Origin: Dehalococcoidales bacterium
Lineage (GTDB): Bacteria > Chloroflexota > Dehalococcoidia > Dehalococcoidales > RBG-16-60-22
Reading direction: 5' to 3'
DNA: 22,212 nt
Assembly: GCA_016926115.1 (NCBI GenBank)
Contig: JAFGPF010000009.1
Span: 1 to 22,212, forward strand
Positions within the stretch are counted from its first letter, which is position 1; each line of letters begins with the position of its first letter. The position numbers and the translations under genes were made by a program. The notes below the pieces were generated by a model. That model worked only from the letters and a program-made list of their open reading frames with translations. It made no database searches and was not told the DNA's origin. Below are positions 11,690 to 20,206 of the stretch, piece by piece.

Positions 11690-12958
11690 GCCTACGAGCA
11701 GATAGAACGTTTCAAAGAAGACCTCGATAAGTGCACCAGGTGCGGGTTCTGCATGTCCCACTGCCCCGTCTACCGGGAGGAGCACGTCGAGTCCTCGGTG
11801 TCGCGCGGCAAGATTATGCTCATCAGGGCGCTGCTGGACGGCGAGCTGAAACCCACCCCCGGGATGGCGGAGCAGCTTAACCGCTGCACCCTCTGCATGA
11901 CCTGCGCGGAGAACTGCCCGGCTAGCACAAACGTCCCCACGGTGATTACCGCCGCCCGCGCCGACAAGGTAAGGTTGAAGGGACTGTCCTTCCCGTACAA
12001 CATCGTCTACCGCTGGATATTGCCCCGGCGTCGGCTCTTCGGGTGGGTGGTAAGGTTCGCCTCGTGGTTCCAGGGGATTTTCATGCCGAAGACCAAGGGA
12101 ACGATACGCCACCTGTCCCTGTTCCTCTCCGCCCTCGGCAAGGGCAGGCACATCCCCCGCATTGCCCCCAAATTCCTGCGCCAGTCCGTTCCGGAAATAA
12201 ACAGGCCCCCCACTGACGTCGGGGTAAAGTACACGGTCGGCTACTTCACCGGCTGCATGACGGACTTTGTATTCCCGGAACTCGGCATGAAAATCATCAA
12301 GTTCCTGAATCGCAACGGCGTGGAAGTGCACGTACCGCGCGGCCAGGGTTGTTGCGGGGCGCCGGTATTCCTCGGGGCGGGCGACTTCGCCACCGGACGC
12401 AAAATGGCGGACGCCAACGTCTCGGCTTTCAAAGACCTCGACTATGTGATTTCCGACTGTGCTACCTGCGCCTCGGCGATGAAGGACTACGTAAAGTTCT
12501 TGGCCGATAACGGGGACAGGCAGCGTGACTACGCGGAGTTCGCCGGAAAAATAAAAGACATCACCGAGTTTCTGGTTGACATCCTGCAGCTTCCCCCCTC
12601 CGCCTACCGGGTCGCCCCCGAATTCAAGGGCAAAACGGTTACCTGGCACGAGCCCTGCCACCTGGGACGCCACCTCGGCGTCAAGGAGCAACCGCGCAAG
12701 ATATTAAAGTCTTTAGCCGACATCAACTACGTTGAAATGCCCGGTGCCGACCGCTGCTGCGGCATGGCGGGCACCTTCAGCATCTACTTCTACGACTTAT
12801 CCAAGAAAATAGCCGACAAAAAAGCCGCCTCCATAGCATCCACTCGCGCGGATATCGTCGTGACGGACTGCCCCGGCTGCCAGATTCAGCTTATCGATAC
12901 CACCCAGCGCCACGGTATGCCCCAGAAAGTCATGCACATCATGGACCTCATCGAGTAA
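11675..12958 (+). CDS. GlcF/HdrD-like iron-sulfur protein, two ferredoxin and two CCG sites
   Basis: The 427-residue protein has the full GlcF/LutA/HdrD layout. Two N-terminal [4Fe-4S] sites are Cys20-x2-Cys23-x2-Cys26-x3-Cys30-Pro and Cys71-x2-Cys74-x2-Cys77-x3-Cys81-Pro. A basic, aromatic segment (WILPRRRLFGWVVRFASWF) follows and may touch the membrane. Two complete CCG domains end the protein: FTGCMTDF, GCCGAP, DCATC; then HEPCH, RCCGMAG, DCPGC. It should take electrons from the GlcD-type flavoprotein encoded just upstream. The frame is open from a TTG at 11654, but GGTGGAG at 11663-11669 favours the ATG at 11675. It is related to the HdrB-like protein at 4689 (compare EQPRKILKSL with EEPRKILKAI), so the cluster holds two such modules. 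Confidence 0.9.
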   Translation: MKTSPAYEQIERFKEDLDKCTRCGFCMSHCPVYREEHVESSVSRGKIMLIRALLDGELKPTPGMAEQLNRCTLCMTCAENCPASTNVPTVITAARADKVRLKGLSFPYNIVYRWILPRRRLFGWVVRFASWFQGIFMPKTKGTIRHLSLFLSALGKGRHIPRIAPKFLRQSVPEINRPPTDVGVKYTVGYFTGCMTDFVFPELGMKIIKFLNRNGVEVHVPRGQGCCGAPVFLGAGDFATGRKMADANVSAFKDLDYVISDCATCASAMKDYVKFLADNGDRQRDYAEFAGKIKDITEFLVDILQLPPSAYRVAPEFKGKTVTWHEPCHLGRHLGVKEQPRKILKSLADINYVEMPGADRCCGMAGTFSIYFYDLSKKIADKKAASIASTRADIVVTDCPGCQIQLIDTTQRHGMPQKVMHIMDLIE

Positions 12959-13039
12959 CCGCCCGTTTTGGCAGTCCCCGCTTATATCCATCGGAATAGC
13001 TATGTCATCTGGCTACTCAATTGAATATTTATTTGCCAC

Positions 13040-13067
13040 TTGACATATTTATATGATACCTTATACA
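13040..13067 (+). promoter_or_regulatory. Candidate sigma-70-type promoter for the hybrid kinase
   Basis: A perfect TTGACA (13040-13045) is followed after 16 bases by TATACA (13062-13067); TACACT two bases later, with an 18-base spacer, is an alternative -10 box. The leader is strongly AT-rich compared with the genes around it. Transcription would begin about 60 bases before the ATG at 13136. Confidence 0.5.
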
Positions 13068-13135
13068 CTATAAAATTATACCCATGATATTTTTACACAC
13101 TTTTGTCCTCTGAATGTGCCGTGGGGAGGTGCATG

Positions 13136-16100
13136 ATGAGTAAAAGACCTGCATACATAGACCTTAAGAAGCAACTGGCGGACGCCGAAGCAATGATTGA
13201 AAAGCTGAAAAACGTCAAATATAAGAAAATGGCCACTGAACGCGATTCTGCTATAACGGAACGCGATTCCGCCCTGCTCGGCATCAGGGAACTGGAAGAA
13301 GCCTATATAGAATCGGAGCAGAACTTCCGCAACGCCATGGACATATGCCCCCTCGGAGTACGCATCATCACCGGAGACGGTGAAATGCTTTACGCCAACC
13401 AGGCCATGCTGAACATCTGCGGGTTCGGCAGTTATGAAGAACTAAAAGCTATCCCCAGGAAACAGCTGTACACCCCGGAAAGCTATGCCGCGCATCTGGA
13501 AAGAAAAGAACTGAGGGAGCGTGGAGAGTGCCTCACCGGCGAGTATGAAATAGATATCAGGTGCCCGCATGGTGAAGTCAAAAAATTAAGGGTCTTCCGG
13601 AAGGAAATCGTCTGGGGCGGGGATAAACAGTTCATGTCCATGTACCAGGACATCACCGAGCGCAAGAGGCTTGAGGATGCCCTCAAGAAAGAACGGAAAG
13701 AATACGGGCATATCATTGACTCCTCGCCGATAATCATTTTCTACAAAGATACGAGCGGGAAATTCATACATGTCAATAAAGCCTTCGCCGAAGCTCTCGA
13801 TATACCTGAAGAAGCATTTATAGGAAAAACCGTTTTTGACTTTTATACCTCCGATATCTCCCAGAGTATGACCGATGACGATAATGAAGTCTTTAACACT
13901 GGTCTTCCAAAGTTGAATATCATAGAGCGATACATGTCCGCCCGGGGCTTAAGATGGGTACAGACGGACAAGATACCGATACACGATGAAAATAAGAAAA
14001 TAATCGGCCTGGTGGGCTTTGCCCAGGATATCACCGAGCTTGAACAGGCGCAGGAAAGATACCAGACAATCCTGAAAACAGCTATTGACGGCTTCTGGAT
14101 GGTCGATCTGAGGGGTAAAATACTTGAAGTCAATGATTCATACTGTAAAATGACAGGCTATTCGCGGGAAGAACTCCTCGATATGTCCATCAGGGACCTT
14201 GAAGCCATGGAAAACCAGGAAGATATCCGGGAAAGAATAAAGAGGATAATGCAAAAAGGCTCGGACCGTTTTGAAACCCGGCACCGGTGTAAAGACGGCG
14301 AGATAATTGATGTTGAAATAAGCACGAACTCCCTCGATATTGAGGGCGGGCGGTTATCCGTCTTCGCCAGGGACATCACCGAGCGCAGGAAAGCGGAGGA
14401 AGAAATCAGACGCTCGGAAGAAAAATACCGGAGCGTGGTCGAGGTAATCCCGGACGGTATCGTGACCATAGATACCTCCGGGGTCATCACGTCAATGAAT
14501 AAGAAAGCCGCTGAGATAACCGGCTTCTCCGAGGAAGAAATCGTCGGCAAACACATATCAAAAGTCCCCGTAATAACCATGGAAACCGTGCCCAAAGCGC
14601 TGAAAATATTCGCCAGCTTTATGAGAGGTAAAGGCCCCTCCATTGTAGAAATACCCTGCAAAAGGAAGGACGGCACCACCGGAATCGGCGAGTTCCGTGC
14701 CAGTCTCATGAAAACGGCGGGCAAGATTACCGGTATCGAGGTAATGGCGAGAGATGTCACCGAGCGCCACCAGGCGGAAGAAGCCCTGCGGGAAAGCGAG
14801 GAAAAGTTCCGGGAACTGGCGGAAAGCATTACGGACGTATACTTCGCCATGGACAAGAACCTTCATTACACGTACTGGAACAAAGCCAGCGAAGCGCTCC
14901 TTGGAATTAAGGCGGAAGACGCCCTGGGAAAGCACTTGTATGACATCTTCCCGGCCACGGAAGAGACCAAAAAAGCGGAAACGGCGTACCGGAAAGTCCT
15001 CAAGACCAAAAAACCAGAGCAGTTTACCAATGATTTTAACCTAGACAATCGCCAATTTATCTTTGAAATCAGTGCCTATCCCACGGTCAGCGGACTGTCC
15101 ATATTCGTTAAAGATATCACCAAGCGCAAGAAGGCGGAAGAAGCCCTCCGGGAAAGTGAGGAGAGGTTCTCCAAGGCCTTCCGCTCCAGTCCGGACAGGA
15201 TAGTCATCACCCGTCTGGAAGACGGCATGTTCGTTGACGTCAATGACAGCTATCTCCGCTTCACCGGCTACACCCGCGATGAAATAATCGGCAACAGCGC
15301 AATTAAACTCGGTTCCTGGGTAGATACCGGACATCGTACGCGCATAATGCAACAACTCAAGAAAGACGGACAGGTATCCGGCGAAGAAGTACGGTTACGC
15401 ATCAAGTCGGGCGAGATACGCACATCCCTCTTCTCCGCCGAACTGATAGACATCAAAGGTGAGCAATGCATGATATCCGTCGCCACCGACATCACCGAAC
15501 GCAAGCTGGCGGAGGAAGCTCTAAGCAAGAATGAATCTCTCCTCAATGACGTCTGTAACATAGGACAAATCGGCGGCTGGGAAATGGACCTGACGACCCG
15601 CCAGGCAATCTGGACAAAAGGACTTTACGATATCGTCGAGATTGATTACAAAGACCACGTACCGGGTCTCGATGAACACGTCCTTTATTATCTCCCCGAG
15701 TATCAGCCGATGGTAGAAGAGGCGATGAATGCCTTAATAGATAAAGGTAAGCCGATGGACTACGAGGCAAAATACCTGACGGCAAAAGGCAATGTCAGAT
15801 GGTGCCACGTAATCGGCAAAACCATTAGAGAAAACGGCAAATGTATCAAGGTATACGGGACCGCCCAGGATATCACCCACCGCAAAATTACTGAGGAAAG
15901 AATCATCAACCTCAATCGTACCTTACGCTCTATCCGCAATATCAATCAACTGATAACACGGGAGAAAGACCGCGACAAGATGATGAAAGGTGTATGCAAC
16001 ACCCTCGTGGAAAGCCGCAGTTTCAACAGCGCCTGGATTGCCCTGCTTGATGACTCACGTAAGCTGCTGGGGGTTACTCACAGCGGTTTTAAAAGCAATT

Positions 16101-17554
16101 TCTCACCGATGCTGCAAGCCTTGAAACGGGGACAACTGCCTCAATGCATAAAAAAGGCGTTGGACAAGGGACAGGTTGTTATTACCCGGGACCCGCATTC
16201 TACATGCCTGGAATGCCCGCTTTATCCCGACTTTTCCGGCGTATGCGGTCTGGCAATCAGACTGGAATATGAAGGCAACGTGTACGGCGTGCTCTGCGCT
16301 TCCATGCCGGAAAACATCTTATCGGATGCGGACGAGGTATCCCTGTTCGAAGAGGTCGCTACGGATATCGCTTTCGCCCTCCACGATATAACCCTGGAAG
16401 CGGAACACGAGTTACTGGAACAGGAACGCCTGAGAAGCGATAAACTGAAATCCATCAGCACGCTTGCCGGCGGCATCGCCCACGACTTTAACAACCTCCT
16501 CACCGGCATTATGGGAAATATCGGGTTAGCCAAGACATATGCAGGTTCCTCGGAAAAGGCCTCCGAAACGCTTGAAGAGGCTGAAAAAGCCGCCATGCAC
16601 GCCAGAGACCTCACGCAACAGCTACTGACCTTCGCCCGGGGAGGCAAGCCGGTCAAGAAAACGGTTGATATAGCCGGATTGATTAAAGAGTCGGCTACTT
16701 TCGCCCTGAGAGGCTCCGCCGCCATGCTGGAGTTATCCCTGCCGGACGACCTCTTCCCCACCGAAGTAGATGAAGGACAGATTAACCAGGTCATCCACAA
16801 TCTGGTCATCAATGCCGATGAAGCCATGCCGGCCGGGGGCACGGTGAATATCAGGGGTATGAATACGGTCCTTAAAAAAGTAAGCGCCCTGCCCCTCCCC
16901 CGCGGCAGATATGTCCGCATAGACATACAGGACAGCGGTATAGGCATCTCAAAAGCCCATCTCCAGCGTATATTCGAGCCTTACTTCACCACGAAGAAGA
17001 AAGGCAGCGGACTCGGGCTGTCCTCTGCCTACTCTATTATCAAGAACCACGGAGGTTATATTCTCGCCGAATCCACTAAGAATAAAGGGACAACCTTCCA
17101 CATCTACCTGCCTGCCTCCGGAAAGGTGGCCAGAATAAAAAGCGAGCCAAAACAGGACAATTCCGCTACTGTCGGCGGTAGAGTCCTGGTCATGGACGAC
17201 GACGAAACAATCAGGAAAATGCTGAGTAATATGCTGAAACTAGCCGGTTACAAAGCGGAAATAACCAGCGATGGCGCCGAAACTCTTGAAAAATATGCAC
17301 AAGCCCTGAAAGAAGGCAAGCCGTTCGACGCTGTTATCATGGACCTGACCATCCCCGGCGGCATGGGGGGCAAGGAAGCCGTTGGTAAACTATTGAAAAT
17401 CGACCCCGCTGCCCGGGTCATCGTCTCCAGCGGGTACGCCACCGACCCCATAATGTCCGAACATAAAAAACACGGATTCAGCGCGGTAATCTCCAAACCC
17501 TACAGCGTTAAAGAGCTTGAAGAAACGCTGCACAGCCTGCTGAGTAATAAATAG
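13136..17554 (+). CDS. Soluble hybrid histidine kinase with seven PAS domains, GAF and receiver
   Basis: The 1472-residue protein has no membrane segment or signal peptide, so it should sense a cytoplasmic cue. After a short coiled coil come seven PAS/PAC units ending in DIT/DVT-type motifs, at about residues 60-172, 187-298, 309-413, 426-540, 552-660, 675-784 and 800-912. A GAF domain follows (about 942-1088) with an unusual cysteine group, CLECPLYPDFSGVCG. The kinase core has His1116 in GIAHDFNNLLTG, the N box NLVINADEA, DSGIGIS and GSGLGLS. A receiver domain starts near 1349 (VLVMDDDE) with phosphoacceptor Asp1403 (VIMDLTIPG). GGGGAGGT at 13123-13130 favours the ATG at 13136; an ATG at 13133 and a TTG at 13103 are in frame. 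No partner regulator is adjacent, so the target is unknown. Confidence 0.93.
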   Translation: MSKRPAYIDLKKQLADAEAMIEKLKNVKYKKMATERDSAITERDSALLGIRELEEAYIESEQNFRNAMDICPLGVRIITGDGEMLYANQAMLNICGFGSYEELKAIPRKQLYTPESYAAHLERKELRERGECLTGEYEIDIRCPHGEVKKLRVFRKEIVWGGDKQFMSMYQDITERKRLEDALKKERKEYGHIIDSSPIIIFYKDTSGKFIHVNKAFAEALDIPEEAFIGKTVFDFYTSDISQSMTDDDNEVFNTGLPKLNIIERYMSARGLRWVQTDKIPIHDENKKIIGLVGFAQDITELEQAQERYQTILKTAIDGFWMVDLRGKILEVNDSYCKMTGYSREELLDMSIRDLEAMENQEDIRERIKRIMQKGSDRFETRHRCKDGEIIDVEISTNSLDIEGGRLSVFARDITERRKAEEEIRRSEEKYRSVVEVIPDGIVTIDTSGVITSMNKKAAEITGFSEEEIVGKHISKVPVITMETVPKALKIFASFMRGKGPSIVEIPCKRKDGTTGIGEFRASLMKTAGKITGIEVMARDVTERHQAEEALRESEEKFRELAESITDVYFAMDKNLHYTYWNKASEALLGIKAEDALGKHLYDIFPATEETKKAETAYRKVLKTKKPEQFTNDFNLDNRQFIFEISAYPTVSGLSIFVKDITKRKKAEEALRESEERFSKAFRSSPDRIVITRLEDGMFVDVNDSYLRFTGYTRDEIIGNSAIKLGSWVDTGHRTRIMQQLKKDGQVSGEEVRLRIKSGEIRTSLFSAELIDIKGEQCMISVATDITERKLAEEALSKNESLLNDVCNIGQIGGWEMDLTTRQAIWTKGLYDIVEIDYKDHVPGLDEHVLYYLPEYQPMVEEAMNALIDKGKPMDYEAKYLTAKGNVRWCHVIGKTIRENGKCIKVYGTAQDITHRKITEERIINLNRTLRSIRNINQLITREKDRDKMMKGVCNTLVESRSFNSAWIALLDDSRKLLGVTHSGFKSNFSPMLQALKRGQLPQCIKKALDKGQVVITRDPHSTCLECPLYPDFSGVCGLAIRLEYEGNVYGVLCASMPENILSDADEVSLFEEVATDIAFALHDITLEAEHELLEQERLRSDKLKSISTLAGGIAHDFNNLLTGIMGNIGLAKTYAGSSEKASETLEEAEKAAMHARDLTQQLLTFARGGKPVKKTVDIAGLIKESATFALRGSAAMLELSLPDDLFPTEVDEGQINQVIHNLVINADEAMPAGGTVNIRGMNTVLKKVSALPLPRGRYVRIDIQDSGIGISKAHLQRIFEPYFTTKKKGSGLGLSSAYSIIKNHGGYILAESTKNKGTTFHIYLPASGKVARIKSEPKQDNSATVGGRVLVMDDDETIRKMLSNMLKLAGYKAEITSDGAETLEKYAQALKEGKPFDAVIMDLTIPGGMGGKEAVGKLLKIDPAARVIVSSGYATDPIMSEHKKHGFSAVISKPYSVKELEETLHSLLSNK

Positions 17555-17591
17555 AAGCAGGATATGCTTGTTTAAGCAAATACCGGTGGTA

Positions 17592-18170
17592 CTACTTTAA
17601 CCTGTCGGCTACCACTTTCCAGTCGATGTTCTTGTAGAACGACTCTATATAGTCGCCACGCTTCAGACCGTAATCTAGCATATAGGCATGCTCAAAAACG
17701 TCCATTACCAGGATGGGACGGCAGCCGGCAAGGTGACCGACTTCATGCTCGTTAATCCACTGGTTGCACAACCCCCCGTTGGCATCGTCCTGATAAAGAA
17801 CCACCCAGCCGATGCCCCGCATTGCCCCGGTAGCCCGGAAGTCCTTCTCCCAGGCATCGTAGCTGCCGAATGCCCCGGCGAGTTTCTTCGCCAGCACGCC
17901 GGCCCTGTCCAGAGGAGCCTTGCCGCCCAGGTTCCCGAAATAATACTCATGCAGGCGCATGCCGTTGAATTCAAACCCGAACCGTCTCTTAAGCTCGGCA
18001 TATTCCGGGGTGCCGGTCCTGTCCTCTTTCAGCATACTCGCCAGTATGTCCGTCAGCTTGTTGGTATTGGTCACGTATCCCTGGTAAAGCGTGAAATGGT
18101 TTTTCAGCAGGGTCTCGCTGAAACCTTCCATCCCGATTAGTCCGCTGTAGTCTTTTGCTTCATATACCAT
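17592..18170 (-). CDS. Fe/Mn superoxide dismutase
   Basis: The 192-residue protein matches Fe/Mn superoxide dismutases, which convert superoxide to hydrogen peroxide and oxygen. Metal ligands are His25 (KNHFTLY), His74 (RLHEYYFGN), Asp157 and His161 (MDVFEHAYMLDYG). The usual second-shell Gln of Fe enzymes near His74 is Gly70 here, while Gln137 (CNQW) sits close to the Gln position of Mn enzymes, so metal choice is uncertain. There is no signal peptide, so it should be cytoplasmic. AGGGGG precedes the ATG. It is convergent with the kinase gene (37-base gap) and lies downstream of the flavodiiron and cupredoxin genes on the same strand. Confidence 0.93.
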   Translation of the reverse strand: MVYEAKDYSGLIGMEGFSETLLKNHFTLYQGYVTNTNKLTDILASMLKEDRTGTPEYAELKRRFGFEFNGMRLHEYYFGNLGGKAPLDRAGVLAKKLAGAFGSYDAWEKDFRATGAMRGIGWVVLYQDDANGGLCNQWINEHEVGHLAGCRPILVMDVFEHAYMLDYGLKRGDYIESFYKNIDWKVVADRLK

Positions 18171-18272
18171 TTTCGTTTCCCCCTTTTTCCGGGTATTTGG
18201 TCTTGGTATATTCTCCTTTTCCTTTTTAGTTGCTACGTTTAAAAGAAATGCGTATACCCGGCTCTGTTCGTA

Positions 18273-18320
18273 AATAGCGCTATTCGTACGGACGGTGAAC
18301 CAGGGGATATATATATCCCC
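18273..18320. promoter_or_regulatory. Two palindromes upstream of the superoxide dismutase gene
   Basis: AATAGCGCTATT (18273-18284) and GGGGATATATATATCCCC (18303-18320) are both perfect palindromes in the 180-base gap before the dismutase. The second extends to GAAC/GTTC arms with a two-base bulge. They could be operator sites or a processing/termination hairpin after the cupredoxin gene; no T tract follows on the minus strand. Confidence 0.4.
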
Positions 18321-18350
18321 GTTCTGAAAACGTACCAGTCGTACCGCAGG

Positions 18351-18767
18351 CTATTCGACGATGACCTTACCCGTAATATCCTTGTGATAAAGGTCGTAAT
18401 ATTCGTACTCACCTGGCTCTTTAAAGGTGAAGCCCATGCGCTGTGTTACCGGTATCACCCCGGTATCTGGGGTCTTGGTCGGGGAGGACACCCACCAGCG
18501 GCGGTCACCCTTATTAAACCAGACCACTCTTCCACCCACGGGTATGGTTACCTCTTTCGGATAAAAGTCATCGGTAATTTCAACCACCGCATCGGCAGTG
18601 GGGTCGGTAACGGGTTCATCCGGTACGTTAATCTCCGGCGCTAAAGGTGTCGGCTCGGGTTCGGAAGGAGTTACCGGCTCGTCCGTGCCGCCGCCGCAGG
18701 CCATAACAAATATCATGCTGGAAAGTATGAAGACGGATAACACTGCCAGGTAGACTATTTTTTTCAT
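18351..18767 (-). CDS. Cupredoxin-fold lipoprotein lacking copper ligands
   Basis: The 138-residue protein starts with a lipoprotein signal (MKKIVYLAVL ... FVMAC, lipidated Cys24), then a Pro/Glu-rich linker to about residue 60, and a plastocyanin-like domain (FYPKEVTIPVGGRVVWFNKG ... FTFKEPGEYEYYDLYHKDITGKVIV). In copper proteins of this fold the ligands are an early His and a late Cys-His-Met group. Here the early position reads RRWWVSSP, the Cys is replaced by Asp (YYDLYH), and the Met by Ile, leaving only one His. Classic type 1 copper binding is thus unlikely. AAGGGAGGT precedes the ATG. It follows the flavodiiron gene by 43 bases, probably in one operon. Its role is unknown. Confidence 0.82.
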   Translation of the reverse strand: MKKIVYLAVLSVFILSSMIFVMACGGGTDEPVTPSEPEPTPLAPEINVPDEPVTDPTADAVVEITDDFYPKEVTIPVGGRVVWFNKGDRRWWVSSPTKTPDTGVIPVTQRMGFTFKEPGEYEYYDLYHKDITGKVIVE

Positions 18768-18810
18768 CCTTTACCTCCCTTGTTTGATATTCCTTATTAT
18801 GTAGATATTA

Positions 18811-19995
18811 TTATACCAGACCGGCTTCCTGGTGCTTTTGTTCAATCCCGTCGGCGAGCCTGTCTAGCGCCTGATAATCAACCTCTTTAGGGAAGCCCTT
18901 GCAGAGCACGGGGTCGAGTATTTCCACCTTGAGATTGGGCAGCATGGCGGCTAACTGCTCCACCGCTTTACCTCCCCAGCCGTAGGAACCGATGACCGAA
19001 GCGAACCTGGCCTTCGGCCTCAGGGCATTGGCCAGGAAAGCCGCGTGGGCGACGTTGGGATGCGGACCCGCCATGACGGTAGGCGTGCCCATAACGATTG
19101 TTGCCGCGTCAACCAGTGCCATTGCCAGCTTCCCGATATCGGTAACGGCAAGATCGAACTGCTTTACCGTTACTCCCTTTCGGGACAGGGCCTCGACCAG
19201 GTAGGAAACCATCTCGCGCGTGCTGCCGTGCATCGAAATATAAGGCAGCACCACGATGTTCTCCGGCTCATCGTAAACCCAGTGTTTATATGCCTCCAGG
19301 ATTATTTTTGGTTTATTATACATCGGGCCGTGGCTGGGTGCAATAATTGCCATGGCATAGCCTTCCAGTTTTTCAAGGTTCTTCTGGATATTCGCGCGGA
19401 AGGGCATCATGATTTCCGCATAGAACCTCATGGCGGCTTCGTGCGCCTGGCATTCGTCGGTGACGAACAAATCCGTAGTAGCCAGGTGCGAGCCGAAGAA
19501 GTCGCAGGAAAAGAGTATCTTGTCCTCGCGGAGATAGGTAACCATCGTCTCCGGCCAGTGCACCCAGGGCGTATGGACGAACTCCAGCGTCCTGTCCCCC
19601 AGGGATATCGTCTCTTTATCTTCCACTATCCTGAATTTTTCCGCGGGTATCATGAATCTGTCCATGAGTATCGGCTGGCACTTGGAGGTGCATACCGCCT
19701 GAGCTTCCGGGCACTTCTCTAATATCCGGGCGATAGTGCCGGAATGGTCCGGCTCGGCGTGATTGAAAATAACGTAGTCGATTTTCTTTACGCCCAGCTG
19801 TTCCAGGTTGGTGAACAGCACGTCCGTAAAGGGAGGGTCGACGGTATCGATTAATGCCGTCTTCTGACTGCCCTTTACCAGGAACGCATTGTAGCTGGTG
19901 CCGTCGGGGAGGGGTATCAGGGAGTCGAACAGCCGCCTGTCCCAGTCGATAGCCCCCACCGCATAGATGTCTTTCTCTATCTCCCTCGGTTTCAT
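18811..19995 (-). CDS. Flavodiiron protein (oxygen/NO reductase)
   Basis: The 394-residue protein has the two-domain build of class A flavodiiron proteins: a metallo-beta-lactamase-like diiron domain and a C-terminal flavodoxin-like FMN domain (ISMHGSTREMVSYLVEAL, VMGTPTVMAG, SVIGSYGWGGKAVEQL). All diiron ligands are present: His79, Glu81, Asp83 in HAEPDHSG, His146 in HTPWVHWPET, Asp165 in SCDFFGSH and His222 in APSHGP. Such enzymes reduce oxygen to water or NO to N2O, using electrons from rubredoxin or similar donors; no rubredoxin gene lies here. GGGAGGT precedes the ATG by 11 bases. It leads the oxygen-defence group with the cupredoxin lipoprotein and superoxide dismutase downstream. Confidence 0.95.
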   Translation of the reverse strand: MKPREIEKDIYAVGAIDWDRRLFDSLIPLPDGTSYNAFLVKGSQKTALIDTVDPPFTDVLFTNLEQLGVKKIDYVIFNHAEPDHSGTIARILEKCPEAQAVCTSKCQPILMDRFMIPAEKFRIVEDKETISLGDRTLEFVHTPWVHWPETMVTYLREDKILFSCDFFGSHLATTDLFVTDECQAHEAAMRFYAEIMMPFRANIQKNLEKLEGYAMAIIAPSHGPMYNKPKIILEAYKHWVYDEPENIVVLPYISMHGSTREMVSYLVEALSRKGVTVKQFDLAVTDIGKLAMALVDAATIVMGTPTVMAGPHPNVAHAAFLANALRPKARFASVIGSYGWGGKAVEQLAAMLPNLKVEILDPVLCKGFPKEVDYQALDRLADGIEQKHQEAGLV

Positions 19996-20021
19996 ATCGT
20001 TATCTACCTCCCTTTTTATAT

Positions 20022-20049
20022 CGTATATCTATTATTGAACCACTATCAA
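20022..20049 (-). promoter_or_regulatory. Candidate promoter for the flavodiiron gene
   Basis: On the minus strand TTGATA (20044-20049) is followed after 16 bases by TATACG (20022-20027) in an AT-rich gap, 27 bases before the ATG. The -35 box matches consensus at five of six bases and the -10 box at four. Confidence 0.35.
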
Positions 20050-20117
20050 AGCATCAATGCAAAGACAAAGGTCACAAAATATCGTAAGATTACCACCCCT
20101 CCAGTCGTGAAGGTATC

Positions 20118-20146
20118 TTTACGGACGTCCCGAAAAACGCTAAAAT
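20118..20146 (+). promoter_or_regulatory. Candidate promoter for the toroid protein and purL
   Basis: TTTACG (20118-20123), 17 bases, TAAAAT (20141-20146). The -10 box matches consensus at five of six bases, the -35 at four. It lies about 60 bases before the TTG start at 20207. Confidence 0.35.
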
Positions 20147-20206
20147 GGAAGTGTCAGTAAATCCCCGTGAGTGAATGTTTAAAGAGTAGATTAGCAGGCG
20201 AGATTT

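Noticed and set aside
10196..12691. Long minus-strand open frames (445 and 348 codons) opposite glcD and the glcF-like gene
   Set aside because: They are antisense to well-supported genes and show no family motifs, only the Gly/Ala/Val/Asp bias of reversed codons.
17565..17578. A terminator between the kinase and superoxide dismutase genes
   Set aside because: TGCTT-GTTT-AAGCA gives only five weak base pairs and no T tract follows.
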